Source: Phragmites australis
Lineage: Eukaryota > Streptophyta > Magnoliopsida > Poales > Poaceae
Reading direction: 5' to 3'
Assembly: GCF_958298935.1 (NCBI RefSeq)
Contig: NC_084921.1
Coordinates: forward strand, 43,619,001-43,683,000
DNA length: 64,000 bases
This document shows, piece by piece, positions 1 to 10,792 of the stretch (position 1 is its first letter; each line of letters starts with the position of its first letter). Below the pieces are notes generated by a model, which was not told where the DNA came from, did not search any database, and was given only the letters and a program-made list of their open reading frames with translations. A program made the position numbers and the translations under genes.

Positions 1-734
1 TCGCCACCTGACTTGCCGCAAATTGTGTGGTAGACACCGAGCTAGCTTCGTCCAGTGATGCAGACGCCAATGATTCCATGGTATGCGCCGTGCTCAAACC
101 TCTATTCGAAAGAATAGTGGCAAACTTGTCATTGAACGGTTCAATGCTCGCATCATGATGTTCTCCTTCATCACTCCAGTCCCAGCTCGCCAATTCATCG
201 AAGAGCACATCCCACGTCACATGAACACGATCACTTACTAGGTCATAGACCCGATAAGCCTTTGATCTGATCTCGTAGCCAACAAATACCATTAGCATAC
301 TTCGGCTATCGAGCTTCTTCAGATTCGGCTGTGCTACCTTCACATGCGCCAAACAACCAAATGTTAAAAAAAATTGCACAAGGGTTTTTTTTATCATACC
401 AAGCTTCAAACGGAGTTTTGTTGACAACACTCTTCATGGGCAATCGGTTCAGGATGAACACCACTGTTGTCACCGCATCTCCTCATAATCTCCCAGGCAA
501 TGACTTTGCCTTCATCATGCTTCGCGCCATGCCTAGCACTGTCCAATTTCGGCGTTCCACCACACCATTTTACTGTGGAAAGTATGGTGTGGTGAAGTGG
601 CGGTCAACTCCTTCTCTGGCGCAGTACGCACCGAACTCCTTCAATGTGAACTCTCCACCACAATCAGTCTAGAGCACACCAAGCTTCTGTCCAGACTCAA
701 CCTCAGCCTTAGCCCGAACCACCTTCACTGCTGC
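1..734 (-). pseudogene. Copia retrotransposon pol remnant A, downstream part (integrase to RT linker)
   Basis: Reading the minus strand from 734 down gives the second half of a Ty1/Copia integrase followed by the linker towards reverse transcriptase. Visible landmarks are TDCGGEF (second catalytic Asp), NGVVERRN (catalytic Glu), NRLPMKSVVNKTPFEAW, and VFVGYEIRSKAYRVYD. Two codons conserved in the family are stops: one directly before TDCGGEF and one inside the PYxPQQNG motif. The piece runs off the left window edge, so RT and RNase H would lie outside. It continues in frame with 10793-11505 once the insertion 735-10792 is removed, so both pieces are one element. It is dead and old; the family call is strong, the lineage is not resolved. 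Confidence 0.9.
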
Positions 735-2344
735 TGTAACATCATGCGTTTTAGCATTTTAGAAAATAGTAGATTCACTCCAAATTAAAAAAATCTAATT
801 ATTTAAACCAATATAAAATAAAGGGAAATATATATTTGAATATGTATATACTTGTATGTGTGTATTCAAATATATTATTTTGACTAAGTATTCCAGAGAT
901 CACTAAATTAATTTCTAAATTAATTGTTGCAATAAATTGATTATATGCATTATGGTTTAATTGTTCTTATGGTTCTTGTGTGGCGATTCAAAATTTGAAT
1001 CCGTTTTAGTTACTTTCGGTAATTTCCTTTCCAAATCAATTCATGAAAATCGATCTTTCAATCCAGCTCAAATATATAATTCAATTATTCAATTGAATTA
1101 TCTCCATTTAACTTTGATCGACTCGAATTAGAACATCTCTCAAATTCAATTCTAATTCTTAGATTCTTTCATCTGGAGATCCAATTGAATTCATTTATTT
1201 TGAATCCAACTCTAAATATTCTTTTTGAATCAATCTCAAATTTCAAATTCCTTCCCAATTCAATTGCTATGCAAATTAAATTCAAATTGATTCGAATCAA
1301 GTTCTAAGTTCGAATCTCGTAATTCAAATCATAGTACATCCAATTTCTAATTCAAATATATTTATTTGAATTATTCCAAATCCAATTTCAAATTCAAATT
1401 AATCTATTTGAATTATTACCGCCAGTTTGCAAATTCATCTACATACAATTGAATCATCATCCAAAGAATCTCACTCTCAGATCTTTTCTCCTCTTTCTCT
1501 CTCTGCTCCTTCTCTGATCACCGACCAAAAGCACCGGCTACCTTCTCCCATGCCCTGCTCTCGCACTCCCCATCCCTGATTTTTTTCACCGAGCAGCATC
1601 ACCGGCTACCATCTCCTTCCCTACCATGTCTCTCTGATCTTTTCATCAGGAGTCAAAACCAATTTGCTCTCCTCCTCCTCCCTTTCCTTCACCTTCAAGA
1701 CTCCCACCTCCACAAGGAGCAACCACATACATACACACAAGCACACACACCAGCTTCCCCACAAGCATACACACACACAAATGGCAGCAGTAGCTCCGCC
1801 ATGCCCTGGGCCAAAGCTCCACCACGTCGCGTTGTCGTCGTGTGCACTGAGCAACCGCCGCTCAGCCGTGTCTGCTGTCGCCATGCTACCATCACCGCAG
1901 GGCCCATGTGCGCACTGCCGCTGAACTCCACTACGCCATTCCGGCGTGCGCCACGTCGCCGTCGTCGTGGCGCCTGCCGCTCTGCTCCCCGCCGAGCCAC
2001 CGTGGGCCGCCTTGAATTCAGTCGGCCAACTCTGCCACCCGCATCACCGCGTCGTCCTGATGAGCCCCTCTTCTTCCTCCGCCCTCCTCTACTCTAGCGC
2101 CGGCGGTGACTCCATCATGCTCTACTCCCCGCTAGTAGCTTGTGCTGCCACTTGCTAGCCACGCTGTTGACCTGCGTCGTCCCACACTCGCCAGCTGCTC
2201 GGCTGTGCTCCAGTGCGCCACGCCGCTGGCCCGCGTCACACCGCCGCCCCGCCGTGCCCACCCCGCTGCCCGTGCGCGCCTTTGCAGCCCATGTCGCGCC
2301 GCCCTTGCGCCGTTGGCCCACGCACGCCGCAACCGATTCGCCTG
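735..2344 (+). repeat. Left part of the long solo LTR: AT-rich then GC-rich, no gene
   Basis: About 745-1480 is strongly AT-rich, dominated by repeated AATTCAAAT / ATTTGAATT words. About 1480-2344 turns GC-rich with CA-dinucleotide runs near 1725-1782. Short open frames here overlap on both strands and match no family I know. I treat the whole stretch as LTR sequence, not as genes. Confidence 0.65.
2340..2344. repeat. Target-site duplication of Copia B, left copy (GCCTG)
   Basis: GCCTG directly precedes the 5' LTR and is repeated exactly at 7182-7186 after the 3' LTR. A 5-bp duplication is what Copia integrase makes. Confidence 0.95.
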
Positions 2345-2525
2345 TGTTAGCGAGCTGTAGAGCACGTATAGAGGCTCTCCTTGAGTATAGCTGCAGACCA
2401 CATTGAGTGGCTCTCCTAGATTGTAGCTAGTGTTAGATTGACTGACTGCTCATGTACATGTATAAAGATGTAATCCCGTGATCAATACAAAACAGTTGTC
2501 CTCATTCTTCTCTCCACCATTTACA
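2345..2525 (+). repeat. Copia B 5' LTR (181 bp)
   Basis: Begins TGTTAGCGAG and ends CCATTTACA. It should carry the promoter and polyadenylation signal; TATAAAGAT at about 2461 is the best TATA-like word. Matches 7001-7181 except at four positions. Confidence 0.96.
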
Positions 2526-2537
2526 TGGTATCAGGCG
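2526..2537 (+). other. Copia B primer-binding site
   Basis: TGGTATCAGGCG starts immediately after the LTR. TGGTATCA is the usual plant Copia match to the 3' end of initiator-Met tRNA. Confidence 0.9.
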
Positions 2538-2584
2538 ATCTACGATCCTAACTATCCGCTGCCTCCCACCTCCTCGCCGTCGCC

Positions 2585-5500
2585 ATGAGTTCTTCCTCGT
2601 CTTCCTCGTCGTCGGCATCCAACAACTCCGACGCCGAATCGCTGCTGCCGCACACCCTGCGCGTCCAGACTGAACCTGCTGCCCCCAATGTCGTCCACGG
2701 CATCAACATTCAATCTCGCGTCCCCATCATCCTCGACTTCAACGACGCCAACTACACCGCCTGGGCGCGTTCATTCTCCGCCGTCTTCGGCCAGTACGGT
2801 CTCCGCGACCACGTCGACGGCACCGCGGCCAAGGGCGACAACGACTGGGTGCAGAACGACTGCGCCATCGTCTCCTGGTTCTACAACCGCATCTCCCCCG
2901 AGCTCCTCTCTATTGTCTCGGACGACGCCGACACCGCGTACACACTCTGGCGTGGCGTGCGCTCTCTCTTCCGCGACAACAAGGACACCCGTGCGGTCTA
3001 CCTCGGCGCGGAATTCCGCAACTTCTATCAAGGTGATCTCCCCGTACTCGACTATTGCTCCCGCATGAAGGTCATGGCCGATCGCCTTGGCGGTCTCGGT
3101 GCTCCCGTGCATGACAAAGACCTCATCTACAACATCGTTCGCGGCCTCAACCCCCGTCTGCACCACGCCATCCCCCACATCACGATGCGCCGACGCCTCC
3201 CGTCCTTCCTCAAGACACGTTCGATGCTGCAGCTCGAGGAGCATCGCATCAACGAGTCGGAGAAACTCCAGGCTGCTGCGGCTCTTGTCGCGCACGCCAC
3301 CTCAGCCGGCGCCACGTCGTCCGCGGCTCCGTCGGGCCCACACCTTCACGCTGCGGCGGCCTTCGTCTCTCAGACCGCGCCTGCAGTGCCCACGCCTCAG
3401 GGTGTCTCCGGGACACACGGTGCGCCCACGACTCCAGGCGGCGCGGGGAAGCTGCATTCATCACCCCAGCTCCCGGCCGCATCGTCCAGCGGAGGCCGTC
3501 CCCCTGCGCCGTCCTACCCCAACAAGAAGAAAAAGAAGAAGGGCCACACCGCCAGCCCTGCACCGCCTCACGGTTTCTGGCCCAACATGAACCCGTGGAC
3601 AGGCATGGTGCAGGCATGGCCGTTCCAAGGGCCCCCACGAGCGCCACTGCCTGCGGCCGGTGTCCTTGGTGCCCGACCCTCGTTCGCGGCGCATCAGGCA
3701 CACGTCGCCGGAGCATCCTCGCAGCTGGATCCGCAACTCCTCGCCACGCTCAACAACATCTCGCTGCACCAGCCCCAGTCTTCCGGCGACTGGTTCCTCG
3801 ACACCGGCGCTTCCTCCCACATGGCGCAGGGCTTTGGTAACCTCTCCTCCCTCACACCCAACTCCTCCTCCACACGGATCGTTGTCGGTAATGGCACCTC
3901 CCTTCCCATTACACACACTGGTTCTTCCTCCATACCGACATCCTCTCATCCTCTCTCCCTCACTAATGTTCTTGTCTCTCCTTCCTTAATCAAGAACTTA
4001 ATATCCGTTCGTGCCCTCACACGTGACAATCCGATCACGATTGAATTTGACAATCTTGGTTTCTCTGTCAAGGATCGGCACACCAAGGCGGTGATTCTCC
4101 GCAGTGACAGCAACGGCGATCTCTACCCTCTCCAGACGCCGGCCACTTCCTCCATGCACTGTCTCGCTGCCGTGTCTGCAAATCTCTGGCATCAACGACT
4201 TGGACACCCCGGCAACGAGTCTTTTCGTCGCCTCTTACATTCCTTTCCATTCACATGTAATAAGGAGTTGTCCCATACTTGTCATGCCTGTAGAATTGGC
4301 AAGCATGTGCGGCTTCCCTTTAGTTCATCTCAGCCAAAAACTACAGCTCCTTTTGACTTAATGCATTGCGACGTTTGGACATCACCTGTCTCAAGTTTCA
4401 CTGGTTTCCAATATTATCTTGTGCTCCTCGATGACTTCACACACTTTGTGTGGACATTCCCCCTTCGTCATAAGTCCGACGTTGCCCAAACGATCAAGTC
4501 ATTCCACGCCCTTGTCCGCACACAATTCGCGCGTCCAATACTGGCGTTCCAGACCGACAACGGACGCGAGTTCGACAACAATGTTCTTCGTCAGTTTTAC
4601 TCCGACAATGGCATCCTCCTTCGCCTCTCTTGTCCTTATACTTCCCAACAAAATGGAAAGGCCGAACGCATCCTACGCACATTGAACGATGGTGTTCGTG
4701 CTCTCCTCCTTCATGCCGCGCTCCCGCCCGTGTTCTGGGTTGAAGCACTGCACACTTCCGCGTTCCTGCTGAATCGAAAACCATGCAAGCCAAAATCTCT
4801 CTCTACCCCCTACTCCCTCCTATTCAACTGTGACCCCGACTACACGTCCCTGCGGGTCTTCGACTGTCTGTGCTACCCGAACACAGCACCTACCAGCCCT
4901 AACAAGTTGTCTCCACGATCTGTGGCTTGCATTTTCATTGGGTACTCGCAGGACCACCGAGGATATCGCTGCTACAACTTGTCGACGCGGAAAGTGCTCA
5001 CCTCGCGGCACGTCTACTTCGACGAAACGGTGTTCCCCTTCCGTTCCGGACCAGCGGCTTCGGCGCCAACGGCGTGCGCCTATGATCCGTGGCGACCTGA
5101 CCTGGTCTCCGCTGATCCGGCTCTTCCCCAACCGGCCCAGTCGCCGAATCAACGCTCCACGCGCGATCCGTCCCCGTCCCACGCGCGCTGCGCACAAGAA
5201 CCGGCCTCCCCGTCTTCTTCGTCGGCTCGCGCCACGGCACCGGGCGCTTCTACCTCGGCTCCACTAGCAACGCCATCTCCCGCGTCGACGTCCGTGAGCA
5301 CTCCTCCGTCGCATATCACGACGCCCGGGCCAACCACGGACGCCGCTGCCGCAGCTGCCCCTCACCCGATGGTCACCAGATCGCGCGTGGGGACGTTCAA
5401 ACCGAACCCACGCTACGCAGCCACTGCGACGACGACGCCGATCTCTCCGATCCCACGCACGGTGAATCAAGCTCTCAAGGACCACAATTGGCGTTCGGCA

Positions 5501-6700
5501 ATGCAGTCCGAGTTTGACGCCCTTCTCGCCAACAACACGTGGGAGCTTGTTCCTCGGCCTCCTGGTGCCCATGTCGTGAGCGGCAAGTGGATCTTCCGCC
5601 ACAAATACAGGGAAGACGGCAGCTTCGATCGATACAAGGCCCGATGGGTGGTTCGGGGATTCACGCAGCGCGCCGGCATCGACTACGGCGAGACGTACTG
5701 CCCGGTCGTCAAGCCGGCCACGGTGCGCACAATGCTCACTCTCGCTGCTCAGCGCGGCTGGCCGGTTCACCAACTCGACGTCAACAACGCGTTCCTCCAC
5801 GGCATCCTCGACGAACGCGTGTACGCGCGGCAGCCAGCCGGCTTCATCGACCCATCGCGCAAGGACTCGGTGTGCCAACTCTCTAAGAGCCTCTACGGCC
5901 TAAAACAGGCGCCGCGGGCATGGTACACACGGCTCGCGTCGTTCATCAGGTCGATGGGATTCAAACCGACTCGCTCAGACAACTCCCTGTTCGTCCTTCG
6001 AGCTGGCAATGAGTCGGTCTACCTCCTCCTCTACGTCGACGACATCGTGCTCACAGCTTCGTCCGTCGACACTCTTCGCCGGGTCATCTCCGCCATCAAC
6101 GCCGAGTTCACGCTCAAAGACATGGGGCCAGTTCACTTCTTCCTCGGCATCCAGGTTCAGCGCAACGCCAATGGTTTCTTTCTTCAGCAACATCAGTATG
6201 CTCTTGACCTCCTTGAACGTGCTGGCATGCTCGACTGCCGGCCGTGTGAGACGCCGGTTGACACTACAGGGAAAGTTTCCAGCACCAATGGCACGCCACT
6301 GTCCAACACTGATGCCTCTGATTACCGCAGCATTGTCGGCGCACTTCAATACCTGACAATGACACGGCCAGACTTGCAATACGCAGTTCAACAGGCTTGT
6401 CTGCATATGCATGCTCCAACAACTGTCCATCAGTCACTTGTGAAGCGGATTCTCCGTTATGTCAGAGGTACGACGAGCCTTGGTCTTCACCTCCGACGCT
6501 GTGACAAGCTGGAGCTCGTCGCCTATTCGGACGCAGATTGGGCAGGGTGCCCGGACACGAGACGCTCCACATCGGGGTTCTGTGTATTTCTTGGCACCGC
6601 CATGATATCCTGGTCATCAAAAAGACAGACGACAGTGTCTCGATCAAGTGCTGAAGCTGAATACCGAGGCGTTGCAAATGCTGTGGCCGAGTGCACCTGA
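2585..6700 (+). CDS. Copia B gag-pol polyprotein (1371 aa to a premature stop)
   Basis: This is a polyprotein for copying and integrating the element. Domains in order: Ser-rich start; Gag/UBN2-type region (about 50-230); Pro/Ala-rich linker with a run of six lysines (about 313); aspartic protease WFLDTGASSH with Asp near 406; GAG-pre-integrase HHCC region (WHQRLGHPG ... CHACRIGK); integrase with D596, D658 and E694 (D-X35-E spacing); RT with YVDD at about 1150-1153; RNase H starting near AYSDADWAGC. I see no CCHC zinc knuckle in the Gag part, which many Copia Gags have. The frame stops with TGA at 6698-6700, where the family usually has Trp, and stays open in the same frame to 7006. The ATG at 2585 lies 60 bp after the LTR and is the natural start. 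Confidence 0.95.
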   Translation: MSSSSSSSSSASNNSDAESLLPHTLRVQTEPAAPNVVHGINIQSRVPIILDFNDANYTAWARSFSAVFGQYGLRDHVDGTAAKGDNDWVQNDCAIVSWFYNRISPELLSIVSDDADTAYTLWRGVRSLFRDNKDTRAVYLGAEFRNFYQGDLPVLDYCSRMKVMADRLGGLGAPVHDKDLIYNIVRGLNPRLHHAIPHITMRRRLPSFLKTRSMLQLEEHRINESEKLQAAAALVAHATSAGATSSAAPSGPHLHAAAAFVSQTAPAVPTPQGVSGTHGAPTTPGGAGKLHSSPQLPAASSSGGRPPAPSYPNKKKKKKGHTASPAPPHGFWPNMNPWTGMVQAWPFQGPPRAPLPAAGVLGARPSFAAHQAHVAGASSQLDPQLLATLNNISLHQPQSSGDWFLDTGASSHMAQGFGNLSSLTPNSSSTRIVVGNGTSLPITHTGSSSIPTSSHPLSLTNVLVSPSLIKNLISVRALTRDNPITIEFDNLGFSVKDRHTKAVILRSDSNGDLYPLQTPATSSMHCLAAVSANLWHQRLGHPGNESFRRLLHSFPFTCNKELSHTCHACRIGKHVRLPFSSSQPKTTAPFDLMHCDVWTSPVSSFTGFQYYLVLLDDFTHFVWTFPLRHKSDVAQTIKSFHALVRTQFARPILAFQTDNGREFDNNVLRQFYSDNGILLRLSCPYTSQQNGKAERILRTLNDGVRALLLHAALPPVFWVEALHTSAFLLNRKPCKPKSLSTPYSLLFNCDPDYTSLRVFDCLCYPNTAPTSPNKLSPRSVACIFIGYSQDHRGYRCYNLSTRKVLTSRHVYFDETVFPFRSGPAASAPTACAYDPWRPDLVSADPALPQPAQSPNQRSTRDPSPSHARCAQEPASPSSSSARATAPGASTSAPLATPSPASTSVSTPPSHITTPGPTTDAAAAAAPHPMVTRSRVGTFKPNPRYAATATTTPISPIPRTVNQALKDHNWRSAMQSEFDALLANNTWELVPRPPGAHVVSGKWIFRHKYREDGSFDRYKARWVVRGFTQRAGIDYGETYCPVVKPATVRTMLTLAAQRGWPVHQLDVNNAFLHGILDERVYARQPAGFIDPSRKDSVCQLSKSLYGLKQAPRAWYTRLASFIRSMGFKPTRSDNSLFVLRAGNESVYLLLYVDDIVLTASSVDTLRRVISAINAEFTLKDMGPVHFFLGIQVQRNANGFFLQQHQYALDLLERAGMLDCRPCETPVDTTGKVSSTNGTPLSNTDASDYRSIVGALQYLTMTRPDLQYAVQQACLHMHAPTTVHQSLVKRILRYVRGTTSLGLHLRRCDKLELVAYSDADWAGCPDTRRSTSGFCVFLGTAMISWSSKRQTTVSRSSAEAEYRGVANAVAECT

Positions 6701-7006
6701 CTCCGCCAACTGCTCGGTGAGCTAGCTTGTCCACTAGAGAAGGCAACAGTGATCTTTTGCGACAATGTGTCCGCTTGCTACATGAGCTCAAATCCAGTGC
6801 ATCACAAGCGCACGAAACACATTGAGCTGGATGTTCATTTCGTCCGAGAGAAAGTGGCTGTGGGACAATGTAAAGTCATACATGTACCAACTATGCAGCA
6901 AATCGCCGACGTGATGACCAAAGGTCTACCAACCTCGAGCTTCAAGGAGTTCAGAGACAGTCTGTGCGTCGCCGGCAACGACGCTCACACTGCGGGGGGG
7001 TGTTAG
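6701..7006 (+). pseudogene. Copia B RNase H C-terminal part, beyond the stop
   Basis: This stretch is in the same frame as gag-pol and stays open to a TAG just inside the 3' LTR. It encodes the family's RNase H end: the FCDN motif, the NPVHHKRTKHIELD block, and the IADVMTKGLP tail. No frameshift separates it from 2585-6700; the single TGA is the only interruption. If translated without readthrough, the polyprotein lacks this end and RNase H would be incomplete. Confidence 0.93.
6989..7000 (+). other. Copia B polypurine tract
   Basis: A run of seven G directly before the 3' LTR, in the expected position for plus-strand priming. It is G-only and short. Confidence 0.8.
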
Positions 7007-7181
7007 CGAGCTGTAGAGCACGTATAGAGGCTCTCCTTGAGTATAGCCGCAGACCACGTTGAGTGGCTCTCCTAGATTGTAGCTAGTGTTAGATTGACTG
7101 ACTGCTCATGTACATGTATAAAGATGTAATCGCGTGATCAATACAAAACGGTTGTCCTCATTCTTCTCTCCACCATTTACA
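7001..7181 (+). repeat. Copia B 3' LTR (181 bp)
   Basis: Same ends as the 5' LTR. Four substitutions were counted by eye: T/C, A/G, C/G and A/G. Followed by the GCCTG duplication (7182-7186). Confidence 0.96.
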
Positions 7182-7186
7182 GCCTG

Positions 7187-10100
7187 GGCCGCCGTCAGTC
7201 CCACCCGCGCGCATCGTTTGGTGCGCGTCATCCCGCACGCTATCACCGCACACGCAGCCACGTGGCGTCGCCCGCTACTCGGCCAAGGCCACCGCCGTCG
7301 AGAGCACTCGCCCCTCCGGCCTTCTCTCCTCTGCCCGCGCGTCTCCCGGGCCAGCACACATCGTATCGCACCACGCCCTCCACCGGCCCGGCCTTACCTG
7401 CCACCGCCAGTGAGCTCGACCAAGGCTTCCGCCCCAGCTTTTCCCGCCGCCTCCACCTTCTCTACGTCGTCGTCGCCCAGTGAGCTCCCTCCGGTCATCT
7501 TCTGTTGCCGGCGAGCTCCCTCATCCTTCCTCTTGCCCCGCCTCCTTTTTCCCGGTGCCCTCCACTCACTTCCTCCGGCGTCTCTCTCCCCTCCAGCCTC
7601 CCTCGCTCTGAGCCGCACGCATGGGCACAGGCCACACGACCTTATCCTCTGTCCATCGGCCGTGGTCCACGATGGACCACCCACTGAACTCCCTCTGGTT
7701 CACAAGCCCCATGCATCACGTCCACCGCCCTGGCCCACAAATCTTGGCCCACGATGCACCACTCTCACAAATCCCCCTCTGATCCACAGCCCGTAGACCA
7801 AGTCTTTAGAACAGTGTCTTTTTCTTTTTCCAGAGATTATCCTTTCTGGCAAAACTTCCGAGCGCCATATCTCCTCCATTTTAACTCCGATTTTGATGGT
7901 TATTTCACCGATATTCCTCTAAAATCATAATCTATATCACCGTCAAATCTTGTGATTTTGGAAGTTCGTATATTTTCTTATCCAATATTTAATTCGTGTC
8001 ACAGTTTAAAACTAGAATTAGGATTCGTCTTTTGTTAAATAGAGATGAGTTAGTTAATTCCATATCCATGTTTAGGATATAATCATAGATTAGTCATTTA
8101 TGTTAATCTAGCATAAGTATAGGTTGAATCCTTATGTTAATTATAGAATAGCTGTTAGATTAACTAAAGGATTTCTTTTAATTAATGTTTAGAAATAGAT
8201 TGTTATTTCATGCTTTAATCCATAGGACTTAATCTTGGTTTAATTAATGTAATAAGATTAACCAATGTAGTTGATAAATAAATAACTACATGTTATTAGA
8301 ATATGATAGAATAATTTAACATTGGTAATTAATTAATTGAATATCCTTTTAGTAATTAATTAAATAGTTTTGAAGGAATAGTTTAACCTAGTTATTTAAT
8401 TACATGTATGCTTTTATAATGGCAATAAAATATAACTTAGTGTGGCAATTAAACAACACTAGGTAATTAAGGTTAATTATTAGATAAATCTAGTTTAGTG
8501 TTATAGATTAGAATATTAATCTTGAGCACTTATAGTTTTGATCACCTAGAGTTCTACTTACGTATATATGTATATATGCTCATATACATGTATATATGTA
8601 TATATGCTCATATACATATAGACGTAAGTATCATATATACGTTTATATGTGTACACATACACTCACCTACACGTAGAATCCTTATTTGTCATCTTTCGAT
8701 AGTTAATCTAATAAACACTCACTTAGTGATCGTGAGTTTATTAGGTTTTCTATTAAAGTTAATAAAACAACTAAGTTAACAACTTAACTTAGTTTCACTA
8801 GATAATATCGTTAGACTCCGTATATTAGTTTCGCATAGCTTAGAGTTGTGGATCGTCTTCTTACTATGTAGCTTTTGTTGTTTCCCTAGTAGTTCTTCTT
8901 TCGCTTTGGTGTTCCTTTGCTTAGTCACCGTACACCTTTCGTCATTAATCTACGTAGGCTCGAAGTCAAGGATTTAAGCAAGAATGCAAGGAAGGATCTA
9001 AAGGCAGAACCCGATGAGGAAGAACTTGGGATGCTTAAGCGACAAACCAATTGTGAATTGACCTTCAGAGAAAGTAAATCCTATCTCCTTGATCATATTG
9101 AATCTATGATTTCAACTAATCTGCATGATCAACTAAAACTGGACTTATATCGCATGTGATATGTATTATGCTTTTACAAACTGCTTGTAGCAGTTAATTC
9201 TATTAATCACTTGTCATGCCATAAATGTTATCATCCAAAATACATATTACCATAGGATTACCTGTTGTTATATATATTAATGACAGATGACGGCTTGATA
9301 TCTAGCATGCTTAGAATTGAATACATCTCCTCGTAGACGTTGATTTTAAAACACCTCTCATCGGAGATAAGATTTATTGTTATCAATGATAACTCATATA
9401 TCACGAATCCTTGATGGTTGTGAATTCCGTGATATTTGTGAAATCCTTGATGTCGTGTGGGATATGGTGGGTGATGTGTAAAAATGGGTGCAAACTGTTT
9501 GGCGGGGCAAGTAGAGTAGTACTCTAGATGAGGATGCTCCTAGGGGCATGAGTCACCTCTATGGTATTCATTGTTAGAAGATACCTACCCCAACCGTTTA
9601 ACGACCGAGTCATTGCACCGTTATGCTTAGCCATCCCCATGCAACCATGTGTCTTGAATTGGCAGGACTTGACTTCTCCTTTACTAGACTGAGTTAGGCA
9701 ACATACTAGGAGGCTGAGAGCAACGAGCAATCAAGTGACTATGTGGCCCTCTATTTGAGCGTGCAGAGATTAGCAAATGCTTGAAAAGGGAACCTGACGT
9801 TCAGTACAAGACCACTAGTACTTGGGGTAAATCTCGTAAAAAAATCCGACAGGAAAGGTAATTGGAGTGTCTCGATATGATTCGTTCCTTCGCTTACAAC
9901 GGTTGGAGGCTGAGCATATCATATACGTATAGTGTACAATATCTGTAGAGTGCAAATCTATTAAAATAGTTGTGTCCACGGTCATAGACATACGACAATA
10001 GTAACCATTTTGACTAGACTCTGAGTGCATGCGTCTTGATGAGTGAGCGTATGGACTAGATGTCCGTGTGATGAGGTTGCTAGAGATACATTAGATATGA

Positions 10101-10792
10101 TAAAGGGGACTGCAAAGTGTGGTGTAGCCTCTTATAAGATCGAAAAATCTCCCAGACATAATTTGTTACTATTTTTTTGGATTTAAACTGTTTCAAAAGC
10201 ATGGTTACCAGGTTAACTTGTTTTAAACTATTTCAAAAGCTTTGTTATCAGGTTACCTTGTTTCAAACTGATTCAAAACTTTGTTACTAGGTTACATTTG
10301 TTTCAAAATATTAACAATAGAGAATATAACTGAATACCTGCATACAACCCGTTTTACGCTCAAAACTATATCGTAAAATCTTATCTTTGAAATACTCATT
10401 ATGTATCTATCAATCTCTTTGAAGTAGTATAGGATTTGTTGAGTACCTTCCGTACTCAATTTTGCTGTTTTTCAGATTGTTAAGATGGAGATCAACCTCA
10501 ACCTAGTTAAAGTCAAAGATAAGAAGTTTAAGGTCGTGTCCACACCCGAGTTGCCTGTGGCATTGGATTGCATTGTTCGTTTCGCTTTGTTGTGTTGTAA
10601 GCTCTTTTATTTGGCTAGTTTATTGTGAATCTTTGTCCACCAGAACATCTTTCACACTATTCAGATAATTATTTTACTTTATTTTATTTAAAGTATGTAT
10701 TTGATTTATTCTGTTGAATTCTGTGCGTATTAGCTACTTGATCCAGAGACTAATATAGAAATACAGGGAAACCTGAGATCAGAGTTCTGACA
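7187..10792 (+). repeat. Right part of the long solo LTR; no gene
   Basis: About 7187-7800 is GC-rich, continuing the block interrupted at 2344. About 7860-8900 is AT-rich and contains a TATATG/CATATA palindromic run near 8555-8630. 9400-10100 has moderate GC without coding signs. 10440-10792 leads to the CTGACA end. Short open frames (for example 8917-9159) match no known family and I read them as chance. Confidence 0.65.

Larger units (their letters stand above)
2345..7181 (+). mobile_element. Copia B: nearly intact 4.8-kb Ty1/Copia LTR retrotransposon
   Basis: The 4837-bp element has two 181-bp LTRs, a primer-binding site matching the initiator-Met tRNA type directly after the 5' LTR, one long gag-pol frame, a G-rich polypurine tract against the 3' LTR, and a perfect GCCTG duplication. 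LTRs differ at four of 181 positions by my count (about 2.2%). With the commonly used grass rate of 1.3e-8 per site per year that is roughly 0.9 million years; this age is an estimate with wide error. Size and short LTRs fit the Ale/Retrofit lineage, which is inference. It sits inside the long LTR 735-10792, so it inserted later. One in-frame nonsense codon in RNase H is the only break seen. Confidence 0.97.
735..10792 (+). mobile_element. Very long LTR-like insertion (probable Ty3/gypsy solo LTR), split by Copia B
   Basis: The insertion starts TGTAAC and ends CTGACA, giving the TG...CA ends and short inverted ends of an LTR. It is flanked by 5-bp duplications, gctgc (730-734) and gctac (10793-10797), with one mismatch. 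Removing it restores an in-frame Copia integrase reading, so both borders are firm. Without the nested Copia B and its TSD copy it is about 5.2 kb. I see no gag, protease, RT or integrase motif and no second copy of the start within it, which favours a solo LTR. The layout (AT-rich start, GC-rich block split at 2340/7187, then AT-rich tail with a GTTGGAGGCTGAGCATATCA segment near 9901) resembles long LTRs of grass Tekay-like gypsy elements; this family call is from memory. Strand is inferred from that resemblance. Confidence 0.7.

Noticed and set aside
1621..2406. Overlapping GC-rich frames on both strands (60-101 aa)
   Set aside because: They overlap each other in all frames, have Arg/Pro/Ala-rich composition from GC bias, and lie within the long LTR.
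3249..6791. Minus-strand and other-frame long ORFs inside Copia B
   Set aside because: Shadows of the GC-rich gag-pol frame; no domain matches.
8917..9159. Open frame of 80 aa in the long LTR
   Set aside because: Charged and plausible-looking, but no family match and located in LTR sequence.
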